Source: Nitrospirota bacterium (GTDB lineage Bacteria; Nitrospirota; Thermodesulfovibrionia; UBA6902; DSMQ01). Taken from it: DNA of 64,000 nt. The DNA lies in NCBI GenBank assembly GCA_016208965.1, contig JACQXB010000009.1, forward strand, positions 1-64,000. The letters are read 5' to 3'. Below the pieces are notes generated by a model. It made no database searches. It was not told the DNA's origin and worked only from the letters and a program-made list of their open reading frames with translations. How positions within the stretch are numbered: position 1 is the stretch's first letter; each line of letters opens with the position of its first letter. Position numbers and translations under genes: made by a program. Of the stretch, positions 8,012-19,436 are shown piece by piece.

Positions 8012-8719
8012 ATGAATCAAATCTTTAACGTATATTGCGATGAAAGTTGCCATCTGGAAAATGATCACCAGCCAGTAATGGTCTTGGGGGCGGTATGGTG
8101 TCCTTTGGAAAAAACCCGGGAAATATTAGTCCGTATCAGAGAAATAAAATCAAAACATAAAATAAAAGCAGATTTTGAGATTAAGTGGACAAAGGTTTCG
8201 CCTGCTCAAAAAGAATTTTATCTTGACCTGATAGATTATTTCTTTGACGATGATGACCTGCACTTTCGCGCCCTGATAGTGCCGGATAAAACCAGGCTTC
8301 AACATGAGAAATTTGGTCATGATCATGACACATGGTATTACAAAATGTATTTTGATATGCTCAAAGTCATTCTTAGCCCGGATGCCTGCTATCGTATATA
8401 TCTTGACATCAAAGACACCAAAAGTGCTTCTAAGGTGGCAAAATTGCATGAGGTGCTTTGCAATAACATGTATGATTTTGAGAGGAAAATTATTGAGCGT
8501 GTTCAAACAGTGCATTCTCGTGAGGTTTCTGTCCTCCAACTCGCAGATCTTTTAACAGGGGCGATTTCTTATCTAAACAGAGGGCTTTCGAGCAGTCCGG
8601 TAAAACTTGAATTAATAGAACGTATGAAAAAGAGATCGCATTACGAGCTTACTAAAACCACACTGCTTTTAGAAAAAAAGGTCAATCTTTTCCGCTGGCA
8701 CGCCTCGGAGGTTATTTAG
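8012..8719 (+). CDS. DUF3800 domain protein
   Basis: A 235-residue protein. An early acidic pair (YCDES, residues 8-12), a central LDIKDTKS strand and the late QLADLLTGA motif match DUF3800, an RNase-H-like fold common in phage and defence loci whose activity is largely unknown. It starts 24 bp after the HEPN-like gene, and its stop overlaps the GTG start of the next gene by one base, which implies coupling with it. Confidence 0.8.
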   Translation: MNQIFNVYCDESCHLENDHQPVMVLGAVWCPLEKTREILVRIREIKSKHKIKADFEIKWTKVSPAQKEFYLDLIDYFFDDDDLHFRALIVPDKTRLQHEKFGHDHDTWYYKMYFDMLKVILSPDACYRIYLDIKDTKSASKVAKLHEVLCNNMYDFERKIIERVQTVHSREVSVLQLADLLTGAISYLNRGLSSSPVKLELIERMKKRSHYELTKTTLLLEKKVNLFRWHASEVI

Positions 8720-9216
8720 TGGACGAACTCCCTGATTGGTTGCCTCCGCTGGTTCTGTTTTCAGATTATGATGGAAACTGGGAACGCTATCTTGATGCTA
8801 TATACAATTACTTCAAGCAGGACTTCATTAATAACAGACCTTCTTTCAGAGGCCGTCGGCTTGGCTTAAAAAAACATCCGCTTGAGAAGGGAAAAGAAGC
8901 CACGTTTTGGCACTTTATACAGGAGGGACCAAATGAAGATGATAGAATACCTGACATTAGAAGGTGTGAGCGTATACGCTGGCCAAGACCAGTAATAGAG
9001 AATGAAGACAAACCAGTTATTAAGGTCTGGGAGAACAAAAGGAAAAATGACAAGAGGATATTGCTTTGGTTAGAGAGACAAGAATACCTTGTTGTTTTGG
9101 CTGAACGTAAGGGATATCTTCTTCCTTGGACAGCATACCTTGTTACAGAGGAACACAGAAAAAAGAAATTGCAGAGGGAATATGAGACCTTTAAAAATGC
9201 GAATGCCGCTTTTTAG
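8719..9216 (+). CDS. Putative small nuclease-like protein (phage BECR-type resemblance)
   Basis: 165 residues starting with GTG directly on the DUF3800 stop. It has strongly conserved-looking basic/aromatic motifs: KATFWHFIQEG near residue 53 (in context KEATFWHF), DIRRCERIRWPRP, VWENKRKNDKRILLWLE, and YLLPWTAYLV. These recall barnase/EndoU/colicin-E5/RelE-type (BECR) domains found near DUF3800 genes in phages and mobile elements. The assignment rests on motif impression only. The tight coupling suggests it works with the DUF3800 protein, perhaps as a toxin or effector pair. Confidence 0.5.
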   Translation: MDELPDWLPPLVLFSDYDGNWERYLDAIYNYFKQDFINNRPSFRGRRLGLKKHPLEKGKEATFWHFIQEGPNEDDRIPDIRRCERIRWPRPVIENEDKPVIKVWENKRKNDKRILLWLERQEYLVVLAERKGYLLPWTAYLVTEEHRKKKLQREYETFKNANAAF

Positions 9217-9223
9217 GCGGCAT
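9203..9223 (+). terminator. Short hairpin at the end of the nuclease-like gene
   Basis: ATGCCGC (9203-9209) and GCGGCAT (9217-9223) form a 7-bp stem with a 7-nt loop that contains the stop codon. Only a short T run follows, so termination may be partial. Confidence 0.4.
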
Positions 9224-9428
9224 CTTTACTCCTTCTACACATGGCAGATGAGCTAATTAAATAATAACAGAAAAAACATAAAAATCAAAAATAAAAAATT
9301 AATATGATTATAAAATATATTTATGGATACCATATTAAGCTTGATAATTATTTAGACGCTATTGAGATTTTATTGTTTATAATCGTGTAATATGTTGAAA
9401 TTACTGATAAATTTTATTTAGACGCAAA
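9224..9428. other. AT-rich gap before the hsdR remnant
   Basis: No gene is visible. The stretch is very AT-rich and holds two copies of TTTAGACGC (near 9351 and 9418), the second just upstream of the hsdR-like fragment. Confidence 0.5.
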
Positions 9429-9536
9429 ATGCCTTTTACTGAATCCATAATCGAACAAACCATACTTTGGAATGGTTCAGGGGGTTGTGGCGAGGAAATG
9501 AAACGGATAAAACTGATAATCCTTACAAGAAACTAA
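9429..9536 (+). pseudogene. Duplicated 5' end of hsdR
   Basis: An ATG opens the reading MPFTESIIEQTILWNGSGG, which closely resembles the N-terminus of the intact hsdR downstream ([18 protein letters not shown]). After about 15 residues similarity is lost, and the frame ends at 9536, two bases before the next gene. This is a leftover start of another or earlier hsdR. It suggests rearrangement, or insertion of the four-helix-bundle gene near the start of hsdR. Confidence 0.7.
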
Positions 9537-9537
9537 A

Positions 9538-10137
9538 ATGAACAATAAACCCCAAAAACCAAAACCTTCCCTAATCCCTCCTCACGGCGGATACCACAAT
9601 CTGAAATCCTATCAGACTGCGGAAATCGTCTATGATGCCACAGTGATATTTTGTGACCGCTTTATTGATAAGAGGTCTCGCACACATGACCAGATGGTGC
9701 AGGCTGCTCGCAGCGGTGTGCAAAATATCGCCGAGGGGAGTATGGCATCAGCAACCTCAAAAAAGACTGAACTCAAACTGACCGGCGTTGCGCGGGCAAG
9801 TCTGGAAGAGCTGTTACTTGACTTTCAGGCTTTTCTACGTCAGAAGGGCTTGCGCATCTGGGCTAAGGATTCACCGGAGGCTCTTGCGGTGAGAAGAAAG
9901 TATTTGTCGGACAAGTCGGATAAATCGGACATGTCGGACACGTCTGACCTGTCGGACCCTTACAAAATTGTGACAGCTTCGCCTCAGGTTGCAGCAAACA
10001 CGCTTATTTGTCTGATAAACCAAGCCAGTTATCTTCTTGGGCGGCAACTCCAGAGACTTGAGCAACAATTTCTCACTGAAGGCGGATTCACTGAAAAGCT
10101 TTATCAGGCGCGGCAGCAGGCAAGGAAGAAACTTTGA
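9538..10137 (+). CDS. Four-helix-bundle protein (S23/avd-like family)
   Basis: A 199-residue protein. [37 protein letters not shown] and the helical C-terminus match the four-helix-bundle family often found in restriction loci and next to 23S rRNA intervening sequences. Its biochemical role is unclear. Residues 122-139 form the low-complexity stretch [17 protein letters not shown], encoded by a 9-nt tandem array. Its stop overlaps the TTG start of hsdR (TTGA). Confidence 0.8.
   Translation: MNNKPQKPKPSLIPPHGGYHNLKSYQTAEIVYDATVIFCDRFIDKRSRTHDQMVQAARSGVQNIAEGSMASATSKKTELKLTGVARASLEELLLDFQAFLRQKGLRIWAKDSPEALAVRRKYLSDKSDKSDMSDTSDLSDPYKIVTASPQVAANTLICLINQASYLLGRQLQRLEQQFLTEGGFTEKLYQARQQARKKL
9905..9959. 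repeat. 9-nt tandem array within the four-helix-bundle gene
   Basis: About six copies of a TCGGACAAG-like unit encode repeated Ser-Asp-x triplets. The period is a multiple of three, so copy-number change would keep the frame. Confidence 0.85.
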
Positions 10138-13100
10138 ACATCACTGAATCCATCATTGAACAAGCCACTCTTGATTGGTTCAAGGAATTAGATTATTCCA
10201 TTCTCTATGGCCCTGATATAGCGCCGGCCGAATTATTTTCAGAAAGAGCAAGTTACAGCGATGTAATATTAAGTGAACGACTCCATAACGCACTAACCAC
10301 CATAAATCCTGAAATTCCTCCTGAAGCAATAGAAGATGCCTATCGTAAATTAACAAGGGTAATTTATGAGGCGCCAAATTTATATACAAATAACCATCAT
10401 TTTTACAGAATATTGACAGAGGGATTAGACATTGAGTACCGGAACTCTGAGGGCAGAATTGTTGGGGACAAGGTATGGCTGATAGATTTTGAGAATATTG
10501 ATAACAATGACTGGCTCGTCGTTAATCAATTCACTGTAGTTGAAGGGCAGAATAACAGGCGACCGGATGTAGTGGTCTTTATCAATGGTCTGCCGTTAGG
10601 AGTGATTGAATTAAAAAATCCGGGAGATGAAGAGGCTACTGTAAAAACTGCTTTTAATCAGTTTCAGACATACAAGGCTGAGATATCTTCTCTTTTTCCC
10701 TATAACCAAATCCTCGTTGCTTCAGACGGGATAGAGGCACGGGCTGGTGCGCTCACAGCAGACTGGGAGTGGTTTCTGCCATGGAGGACAATTGAAGGGG
10801 AAGATGTTGCCCCAAAAGGACTACCGGAACTTGAGGTATTAATTAATGGTATTTTTGAAAAAAAGAGATTCCTTGACATGCTGAGATACTTTATTGTCTT
10901 TGAAATAGATGGTTCTGAAATTACCAAGAAGATGGCTGCGTATCATCAGTTTCATGCTGTGAATAAGGCGGTTGATTGCACTGTCAAGGCATCTTCTCAA
11001 GAGGGAGATAAGCGTGTCGGCGTTGTCTGGCATACGCAGGGCAGCGGTAAAAGCCTTACAATGGCTTTTTATGCCGGGAAAATTATTCAGCACCCTGAAA
11101 TGGAAAATCCGACACTTGTTCTCTTAACAGACCGTAATGACCTTGATGACCAGTTATTTGGAACATTTTCACGGTGCAAGGACTTGCTCAGGCAAAAGCC
11201 TGTGCAGGCTGGAAGCAGAGAGCATTTAAAAGAACTCCTTCAGGTTGCATCAGGCGGTGTAGTATTTACAACTATTCAGAAATTTTTTCCTGAAAAAAAT
11301 ACTGATTTCCCAAAATTATCGGACAGGCGGAATATTGTTGTCATTGCTGATGAAGCACACCGCAGTCAATATGATTTCATAGACGGTTTTGCAAGACATA
11401 TGAGAAATGCGCTACCCAATGCATCATTTATTGGATTTACTGGCACACCTTTAGAACTGGCGGACAAAAGCACACCTGCTGTATTCGGGAATTACATAAG
11501 CATCTATGATATTCAGCGCGCTGTAGAGGATGGGGCAACAGTCCGCATTTTTTATGAGGCACGGCTTGCGAAGATTGAACTGAAGGAAGAAGAGCGACCA
11601 AAGATTGACCCTGAATTTGAAGAAGTAACAGAAGGGGAGGAAGTTACAACAAAAGAAAAACTCAAGAGGAAATGGGCACAGCTTGAGGCAATGGTGGGGA
11701 CAGAGAAACGAGTCGGGCTGGTGGCAAAGGATATTGTGGAACATTTTGATAACAGACTTGAGGCTATGGATGGAAAAGGTATGATTGTATGTATGAGTCG
11801 GCGCATCTGTGTTGATTTATATGACGCTATTATAAAGCTCAGGACTGAATGGCGCAATGAAGATGATGAAAAGGGTTTCTTAAAAATAGTTATGACAGGC
11901 TCTGCTTCTGACCCGCCAGAGTGGCAAAAACATATCAGAAATAAATTAAGAAGAGAAAAGCTCGCAAATAATTTCAGAAAAAAACCTGAACATCCCTTTA
12001 AACTTGTTATTGTTCGGGACATGTGGTTAACAGGGTTTGATGCTCCATGTCTGCATACCATGTATATTGATAAGCCTATGCGCAGACACGGGCTCATGCA
12101 GGCAATAGCCCGCGTGAACAGGGTGTTTAAGGATAAACCTGGTGGATTAGTTGTTGACTATCTCGGAATAGCTGATGAGCTTAAGAAGGCACTTTCGGAT
12201 TATACTGAGAGAGACCGTGACATGACCGGCATACCGCAGGAAGAGGCAGTAGCCGTGATGCTTGAAAAATATGAAATTGTATCGTCTATGCTGCATGGAT
12301 TTGATTACTCAAAGTTTTTTAGCAGGATTCCTTCTGAGAAAATAACTATTATAAAAGAGGCTATGGAGCATATTCTTTCTCTTGAGGATGGAAGAAACCG
12401 ATTTTTACAGGGGGTTACCGAGCTTTCAAGGGCGTTTGCCCTCTCAGTGCCTCATGATAAGGCAATAGAAATCAGGGATGATGTTGGTTTCTTTCAGACC
12501 GTTCGTTCTGCACTTGCAAAAAATACCACGGATGGAGATGGCAAAAGCCCGGATATGCTTGATTCTGCTGTAAGGCAGATTGTTTCAAAAGCTGTTGCAT
12601 CAGATGAGGTTATTGACATATTCGGTTCAGCCGGACTTAAGAAACCAGATATCTCTATACTTTCCGATGAATTTTTAGAGGAAATCCGACATATGCCGCA
12701 GCGTAATCTTGCGCTTGAGGTTTTAAAGAAACTGCTTAATGATGAAATTAAAACCAGAACCAGAAGAAACCTTATGCAGTCAAAGTCTTTTGCTGAGATG
12801 CTTGAACAGACGATAAGAAAATATCAGAGTCGCACAATAACTGCTGCTCAGGTAATTTTAGAACTCATTGAACTTGCAAAAGAGATGCGGGAGGCTGATA
12901 AAAGAGGGGAGAAGCTTAATCTTACCGAGGAGGAAATGGCTTTTTATGATGCACTTGAAACGAATGACAGCGCTGTCAAAGTGCTTGGAGATAAGGTGCT
13001 GAGAGCCATTGCACAGGAGCTTGTCCAGACCGTTAAGAAGAATGTTACTATTGACTGGACGGTAAAAGAAAGTGTAAGAGCTAAATTGAGAACACTTGTT

Positions 13101-13202
13101 AAACGCATTCTCCGTAAATATGGATACCCGCCAGATAAACAAGAGAAGGCTACGCAGACAGTTTTAAGCCAGGCTGAATTGTTGTGTGCTGAGTGGGCGT
13201 AG
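10134..13202 (+). CDS. hsdR: HsdR, type I restriction endonuclease subunit
   Basis: A 1022-residue motor and nuclease subunit. The N-terminal nuclease core shows [21 protein letters not shown] (residues about 143-163, broken here: PDVVVF...GVIELKNP). The helicase has Walker A QGSGKSL near residue 300 and DEAHRSQ near 406, and the later [20 protein letters not shown] is motif VI-like. Length and order are normal, and no lesion is visible. The TTG start overlaps the previous gene. Without a catalytic HsdM it is not expected to restrict DNA unless another HsdM is supplied. Confidence 0.92.
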   Translation: MNITESIIEQATLDWFKELDYSILYGPDIAPAELFSERASYSDVILSERLHNALTTINPEIPPEAIEDAYRKLTRVIYEAPNLYTNNHHFYRILTEGLDIEYRNSEGRIVGDKVWLIDFENIDNNDWLVVNQFTVVEGQNNRRPDVVVFINGLPLGVIELKNPGDEEATVKTAFNQFQTYKAEISSLFPYNQILVASDGIEARAGALTADWEWFLPWRTIEGEDVAPKGLPELEVLINGIFEKKRFLDMLRYFIVFEIDGSEITKKMAAYHQFHAVNKAVDCTVKASSQEGDKRVGVVWHTQGSGKSLTMAFYAGKIIQHPEMENPTLVLLTDRNDLDDQLFGTFSRCKDLLRQKPVQAGSREHLKELLQVASGGVVFTTIQKFFPEKNTDFPKLSDRRNIVVIADEAHRSQYDFIDGFARHMRNALPNASFIGFTGTPLELADKSTPAVFGNYISIYDIQRAVEDGATVRIFYEARLAKIELKEEERPKIDPEFEEVTEGEEVTTKEKLKRKWAQLEAMVGTEKRVGLVAKDIVEHFDNRLEAMDGKGMIVCMSRRICVDLYDAIIKLRTEWRNEDDEKGFLKIVMTGSASDPPEWQKHIRNKLRREKLANNFRKKPEHPFKLVIVRDMWLTGFDAPCLHTMYIDKPMRRHGLMQAIARVNRVFKDKPGGLVVDYLGIADELKKALSDYTERDRDMTGIPQEEAVAVMLEKYEIVSSMLHGFDYSKFFSRIPSEKITIIKEAMEHILSLEDGRNRFLQGVTELSRAFALSVPHDKAIEIRDDVGFFQTVRSALAKNTTDGDGKSPDMLDSAVRQIVSKAVASDEVIDIFGSAGLKKPDISILSDEFLEEIRHMPQRNLALEVLKKLLNDEIKTRTRRNLMQSKSFAEMLEQTIRKYQSRTITAAQVILELIELAKEMREADKRGEKLNLTEEEMAFYDALETNDSAVKVLGDKVLRAIAQELVQTVKKNVTIDWTVKESVRAKLRTLVKRILRKYGYPPDKQEKATQTVLSQAELLCAEWA

Positions 13203-13206
13203 TAAA

Positions 13207-14148
13207 TTATATTTTCTCCATTACCGCCGCAGCTAAGAGTGGAAACATAATCTCATGATGCCCTGTTAACGCATAGGATTTTCCACCTTTAAGGATGGGT
13301 CTTCTTAAGATATTTTCCCTGCATCTATAATGCTGTATAAAATCCATGTTTACAGTAGTGAAGTCTTTAACATCATGTCCGATGTTTCTTGCCAAATTCA
13401 ATGCCTTTAAAAAAACCTCCGGCATTATTACTGCTGAGCCAAGGTTGATATACACGGCATTTTTAAGGTCTGATACAATAGAGGTAAACAATCTAAAATC
13501 CCTCATTGTTCCTTCCCCAATTAATGAACCATTTGCCTCGGGGTGCATATGAATTATATCAGCGCCTATGGCAACATGCACTGTCAGGGGGATATTGAGT
13601 CTTGATGCGGCAGCTAAAACGCTCAGTTTTTTATATGGGAATTTATTTTTTAGTATATAGTCTCCTACTGCCTTTCCAATCCCTTTGCCATCTCTTACCC
13701 CATTGTTAACTGCCTGATTGAGCTCCTTTCCTGTTTCTTTTGCCATGCCAAATGTCCCTTTGCATAACTCTATGTCAACATCCTCTGATGTGCGCCCTAT
13801 GAGGCTAAGCTCAAAGTCATGGACAATGCATGCGCCATTCATAGCTACAGCAGTTATTATTTCATTCTCCATGAGGTTGATAATGATAGGAGATAATCCT
13901 ACCTTTATTGGATGGGCGCCCATGCCAAGGACAACAGGTTTATCTGCCTTTCTTGCCTTTATGACAGCATCTGCTATCTCTCTCAGGTTTCTTGCAGCAA
14001 GAGTGTTAGGAAGGCTGCTAAGGAATTTTTTGAAATCCCCGCCTGCAAATGGCGCGCCAAGGTCGTTAAGCCTGACCTTGCTTTTTCTATGCTTCAGTTT
14101 GACAGTCTTTATATCCTTTAAGGATGTAGGAGCATATTTTTTGGACAC
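13207..14148 (-). CDS. Deoxyhypusine-synthase-like conserved protein
   Basis: 313 residues, with VVLGMGAHPIKVGLSP, NGACIVHDFELSLIG, HVAIGADIIHMHPEANG and NLGSAVIMPEVFLKALNLAR. The pattern fits bacterial homologues of deoxyhypusine synthase, an NAD-dependent Rossmann-like fold. Bacteria lack eIF5A, and such homologues may act on polyamines or other substrates. The true substrate is unknown. Its 3' end faces the hsdR 3' end with only 4 bp between them. Confidence 0.55.
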   Translation of the reverse strand: MSKKYAPTSLKDIKTVKLKHRKSKVRLNDLGAPFAGGDFKKFLSSLPNTLAARNLREIADAVIKARKADKPVVLGMGAHPIKVGLSPIIINLMENEIITAVAMNGACIVHDFELSLIGRTSEDVDIELCKGTFGMAKETGKELNQAVNNGVRDGKGIGKAVGDYILKNKFPYKKLSVLAAASRLNIPLTVHVAIGADIIHMHPEANGSLIGEGTMRDFRLFTSIVSDLKNAVYINLGSAVIMPEVFLKALNLARNIGHDVKDFTTVNMDFIQHYRCRENILRRPILKGGKSYALTGHHEIMFPLLAAAVMEKI

Positions 14149-14201
14149 AGGAAAAATATAACTTTAAGACAGGGAATAGTCAAGAGGGGGTATGTTATTC
14201 G

Positions 14202-16726
<2,525 letters not shown>

Positions 16727-16737
16727 AGTTTAGTGCA

Positions 16738-16801
16738 TTAACCCAAAAATGCGGTTGATAATGCTTTGGTTCTAAAATTGTAATTGCATCTTTCGGGTTA
16801 A
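16738..16801. mobile_element. TTAA-ended MITE, copy B
   Basis: The left end TTAACCCAAAAATGC and the reverse complement of the right end, TTAACCCGAAAGATGC, agree closely, giving a 64-bp element between the divergent pncC and thiD genes. It is the shortest of the three clear copies. Confidence 0.7.
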
Positions 16802-16809
16802 GCTTCTCA

Positions 16810-16838
16810 TTGAAATATTATAATTAACTTGATATAGT
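16810..16838 (+). promoter_or_regulatory. Promoter of thiD, predicting a leaderless mRNA
   Basis: TTGAAA (16810-16815), a 17-bp spacer, and TATAGT (16833-16838). The ATG of thiD is at 16846, seven bases after the -10 box, so transcription should begin at or next to the start codon. No Shine-Dalgarno sequence is present. Confidence 0.65.
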
Positions 16839-16845
16839 CATTTCC

Positions 16846-17610
16846 ATGAAAATCGCACTTACAATCGCAGGCTCTGACCCCACTGGTGGCGCAGGGCTGC
16901 AGGTAGACTTAAAGGTGTTTAAATCGTTTGACGTTTATGGCTTGAGTGTCCCTTCTGTGCTTACCGCACAAAATACAGATGGGGTCTATGATATCTATGA
17001 ATTACCTCCCTTATTTTTTTCTCAGCAGATTAAGAATCTTCTTAGCGATATATCTCCTGATGCAGTTAAAACCGGTATGCTTTACAGTCCTGAGATTATC
17101 AAGATTACCGCTCAGAAGGTTAAAGAATATTCATTAGGAAATCTTGTAGTTGACCCTGTAACAGTTTCTTCTACTGGTGTGTCTCTTATTAAGAATGATG
17201 CATTGGATACAATGAAGGATTATTTGTTTCCTTTAGCAAAGGTAATAACACCAAATATCTATGAGGCGACCATATTTACAGGTATAAACATTGACGGAAC
17301 TGAAGACATGAAAGTTGCAGCGATGAAATTAAAAGACCTTGGCCCTGAGGCGGTGATTATTACAGGAGGGCATTTAGAAGAAGTAGCAATTGACCTTTTG
17401 TGGGACGGAAAAGAGTTTCTTGCATTGGAAACTGAGAGGATAGGGGGGGAATATCACGGGACAGGATGTGTTTTTTCCTCTTCTATTACCGCATGCCTTG
17501 CTTTAGGGTATGATGTAAGGGAGTCATTTGTAAAGGCAAAGGATTTTGTCTCAGGCGCTATAAAAACAGCGATTTCAATAGGGAAGGGCATGAAGATATT
17601 GAATATTTGA
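16846..17610 (+). CDS. thiD: Hydroxymethylpyrimidine/phosphomethylpyrimidine kinase ThiD
   Basis: A 254-residue ribokinase-fold enzyme that phosphorylates HMP and HMP-P in thiamine synthesis. TIAGSDPTGGAGLQVDLKVF near the N-terminus, GMLYSPEII, LVVDPVTVSSTG and the anion-hole motif YHGTGCVFSS near the end are diagnostic. No TPP riboswitch is visible upstream. Together with thiL it indicates a thiamine pathway, although the two genes are not clustered. Confidence 0.95.
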   Translation: MKIALTIAGSDPTGGAGLQVDLKVFKSFDVYGLSVPSVLTAQNTDGVYDIYELPPLFFSQQIKNLLSDISPDAVKTGMLYSPEIIKITAQKVKEYSLGNLVVDPVTVSSTGVSLIKNDALDTMKDYLFPLAKVITPNIYEATIFTGINIDGTEDMKVAAMKLKDLGPEAVIITGGHLEEVAIDLLWDGKEFLALETERIGGEYHGTGCVFSSSITACLALGYDVRESFVKAKDFVSGAIKTAISIGKGMKILNI

Positions 17611-17683
17611 TTGCAAATCTCAAATTAACAATTATCATTTTAAATTTGAAATGGTAATTTTGCATTGATAATTTTTAAATTCA

Positions 17684-18043
17684 TTATGTGGTTACTTTAA
17701 CTACTGTTTTCACATTTCCTCTTGGATTGAAGTCCCCTATTACCTCAAGATGTCGTGGTTTGAGGAGCTTTTTCAGGTCATTAAAAATCTGATTGGTTAC
17801 AGCTTCATGGGATATGTATTGATTTCTGAATTTATTAAGATAGAGCTTTAGCGACCTCAATTCAACAATGTATTTATCAGGCACATAGTTAATCTTTATG
17901 GTTGCGTAATCAGGATAACCAGAACGTGGGCAAAGGCAGGAAAATTCAGGGAAACCTATTTCTATGTTATATTCCCTGTCTGGGCATGGATTCTCCCATT
18001 TTTCAAGTTTTATCTTTAAGATTGCCTTCTCTCCATATTTCAT
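17684..18043 (-). CDS. queF: NADPH-dependent 7-cyano-7-deazaguanine reductase QueF
   Basis: A 119-residue unimodular QueF that reduces preQ0 to preQ1 for queuosine. [16 protein letters not shown] carries the catalytic Cys (C38) and Asp (D45), and [21 protein letters not shown] is the substrate-binding Glu/His segment. It is the last gene of a minus-strand run that begins with the NifU-like gene. Confidence 0.95.
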   Translation of the reverse strand: MKYGEKAILKIKLEKWENPCPDREYNIEIGFPEFSCLCPRSGYPDYATIKINYVPDKYIVELRSLKLYLNKFRNQYISHEAVTNQIFNDLKKLLKPRHLEVIGDFNPRGNVKTVVKVTT

Positions 18044-18069
18044 GTCTCTGTTTAATTATACTCTCAAAC

Positions 18070-18198
18070 TCAATGTGCCCCATGTATAAGAATAGGGAGG
18101 CACTTTACACAAACAAAGAGTTCCTGCCCTTTGTGCTCACATGATAGAAGCACTGCATCATTGCTTGTAGCGCTGCAGTTTAAACATTTATGCTCCAT
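18070..18198 (-). CDS. 42-residue CxxC zinc-ribbon microprotein
   Basis: A short frame reads MEHKCLNCSATSNDAVLLSC and continues with two further cysteines (VCVKC), ending at 18070. The two CxxC pairs plus an extra Cys/His look like a small treble-clef or ribbon metal site. It overlaps the end of the DUF1858 gene by 11 bp and ends 26 bp before queF, so it sits inside the operon. Its function is not known. Confidence 0.7.
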   Translation of the reverse strand: MEHKCLNCSATSNDAVLLSCEHKGQELFVCVKCLPILIHGAH

Positions 18199-18400
18199 TG
18201 TTTCCCTCCGTAAGCTTTCTGAGTTCATTTACTATTATCTCAGGGTCTATGTTATGCATTGTGGCGCCAAATGCTATTGTTTCCATATTTATGCCCCGGC
18301 ATGTAAAACATCCTGAGCCAAAATATTTCTGAATAACATCCTTTCCGCCAGAGATATTTTTTATAACATCTCCTATTATTGTGTTTTTTGATATTTCCAT
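18188..18400 (-). CDS. DUF1858 disulfide protein (hybrid-cluster-associated type)
   Basis: 70 residues with the family core TIIGDVIKNISGGKDVIQKY and the CFTCRG redox pair. Such proteins are predicted thiol/disulfide partners, often genomically linked to hybrid cluster protein, which occurs about 4.5 kb away here. It is encoded between a haem-copper-oxidase-like membrane protein and the zinc-ribbon microprotein. Confidence 0.85.
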   Translation of the reverse strand: MEISKNTIIGDVIKNISGGKDVIQKYFGSGCFTCRGINMETIAFGATMHNIDPEIIVNELRKLTEGNNGA

Positions 18401-18419
18401 TTTTATTTCCTCCTGAGTC

Positions 18420-18821
18420 TTATTTGCTTTCTATGGGTTTTATTGTCTTAAGAATATTAAAGGCAAAAAGAGCCACCGCCAGAAGAGAGAGCAGAGCCGA
18501 GATTACCAATGTTAATCTAAAGAAAGGGTTAGAATCAAGAGGCCAGCTTATTGCCATACCTATCAGCCCGGCATTGCCAAGCCAGAATTGGATTTTAACG
18601 ATTTTTGGACTATACACAGGCACGCCGCTGAATTTTGGTAATATATGATACCCTATACCATAAATCATCATGGACATAAATCCCAACAAATTCAGGTGAG
18701 CGTGCACGCGTATGAAATATCCTGAAGTCTCAGGCCATACAAGCATATGCACACCAATCATAGCAGATACAACAAAATAGAAAAGCCCCATTCTCAGATA
18801 CCAAACGATTATGGATTCCAT
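18420..18821 (-). CDS. Small membrane protein related to cytochrome oxidase subunit I
   Basis: 133 residues with four hydrophobic helices. The segment VHAHLNLLGFMSMMIYGIGY, followed by HILPKFSG, copies the haem-binding helix of cbb3/NorB subunit I, including paired histidines. The protein is far too short to be an oxidase. It may bind haem or act as an accessory membrane redox protein. The neighbours (NifU-like, DUF1858) suggest a redox or Fe-S context. Confidence 0.7.
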   Translation of the reverse strand: MESIIVWYLRMGLFYFVVSAMIGVHMLVWPETSGYFIRVHAHLNLLGFMSMMIYGIGYHILPKFSGVPVYSPKIVKIQFWLGNAGLIGMAISWPLDSNPFFRLTLVISALLSLLAVALFAFNILKTIKPIESK

Positions 18822-18845
18822 GTTCTATCCTTTATCTATAAGCCA

Positions 18846-19070
18846 TTAGACCTGCTCTACTGATTTAACTTCAGGCACTTCTTCTTTGAGAGTGGCTTCA
18901 ATAGCGTTTTTAAGTGTTACTGTGGACATAGGGCATGTACCACATGCACCTACTAACCTTACCTTTACCACACCGTTGGGTTCAACATCAACAAGCTCTA
19001 CATCTCCACCATCTCTCTGAAGCATTGGCCTTATCCTGCTTAACACATCTTCTACTTTTTCTTTAAGCAT
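18846..19070 (-). CDS. NifU C-terminal domain Fe-S scaffold
   Basis: 74 residues with [18 protein letters not shown] and the cluster-binding GACGTCPMS. This is a stand-alone NifU-like/Nfu domain that holds and transfers a [4Fe-4S] cluster. It is the first gene of the minus-strand run ending at queF, which is itself not an Fe-S enzyme. Confidence 0.92.
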   Translation of the reverse strand: MLKEKVEDVLSRIRPMLQRDGGDVELVDVEPNGVVKVRLVGACGTCPMSTVTLKNAIEATLKEEVPEVKSVEQV

Positions 19071-19212
19071 TTCCCCTCCTAAATATTGTTTATATTTTCT
19101 CTAATTACTATTATAGAGTTTGCTGTTTTTTAGTCTATGACATTTATCATATCATTGTAAATCCTTAAATCACCTTGAACAATTTTAAAATAAAAATATA
19201 TTATATAACAAT

Positions 19213-19368
19213 GAAAAGTATTTCTCTCGGTCTGGTGGAGACACCTACTGCCCTAACTGTAGCAGTGCTGTGATAAACAGGAAAGGGTTTGATGTGGTAA
19301 AGATAAACCTGAAATCAGGCAGATGCAATTTCTGCGGAAAGGAGGTGACAGGAAGATTTCTGGTATAA
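19213..19368 (+). pseudogene. C-terminal remnant of an AmmeMemoRadiSam radical SAM protein (AmrS-like)
   Basis: An open frame ending at TAA 19366-19368 reads GGDTYCPNCSSAVINR ... SGRCNFCGKEVTGRFLV. The paired CPNC / CNFC zinc site is the tail of AmrS-type radical SAM proteins. No start codon or radical SAM domain is upstream, so only the last 50 or so residues remain. It lies in the gap between the NifU-like gene and the EF-hand gene. Confidence 0.65.
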
Positions 19369-19436
19369 TTGGTGCAATGTTATCTAATCTTAGTTGTTGA
19401 GTGGAAATTTACTCTACAAAATTTAAGGAGGAAGAT

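Noticed and set aside
9905..9959. Short direct repeats as a possible CRISPR or origin iteron set
   Set aside because: A 9-nt period within a coding frame gives Ser-Asp-x triplets in a four-helix-bundle protein.
16738..16846. TPP riboswitch upstream of thiD
   Set aside because: No THI-box core is visible, the promoter leaves no leader, and the region is a MITE.
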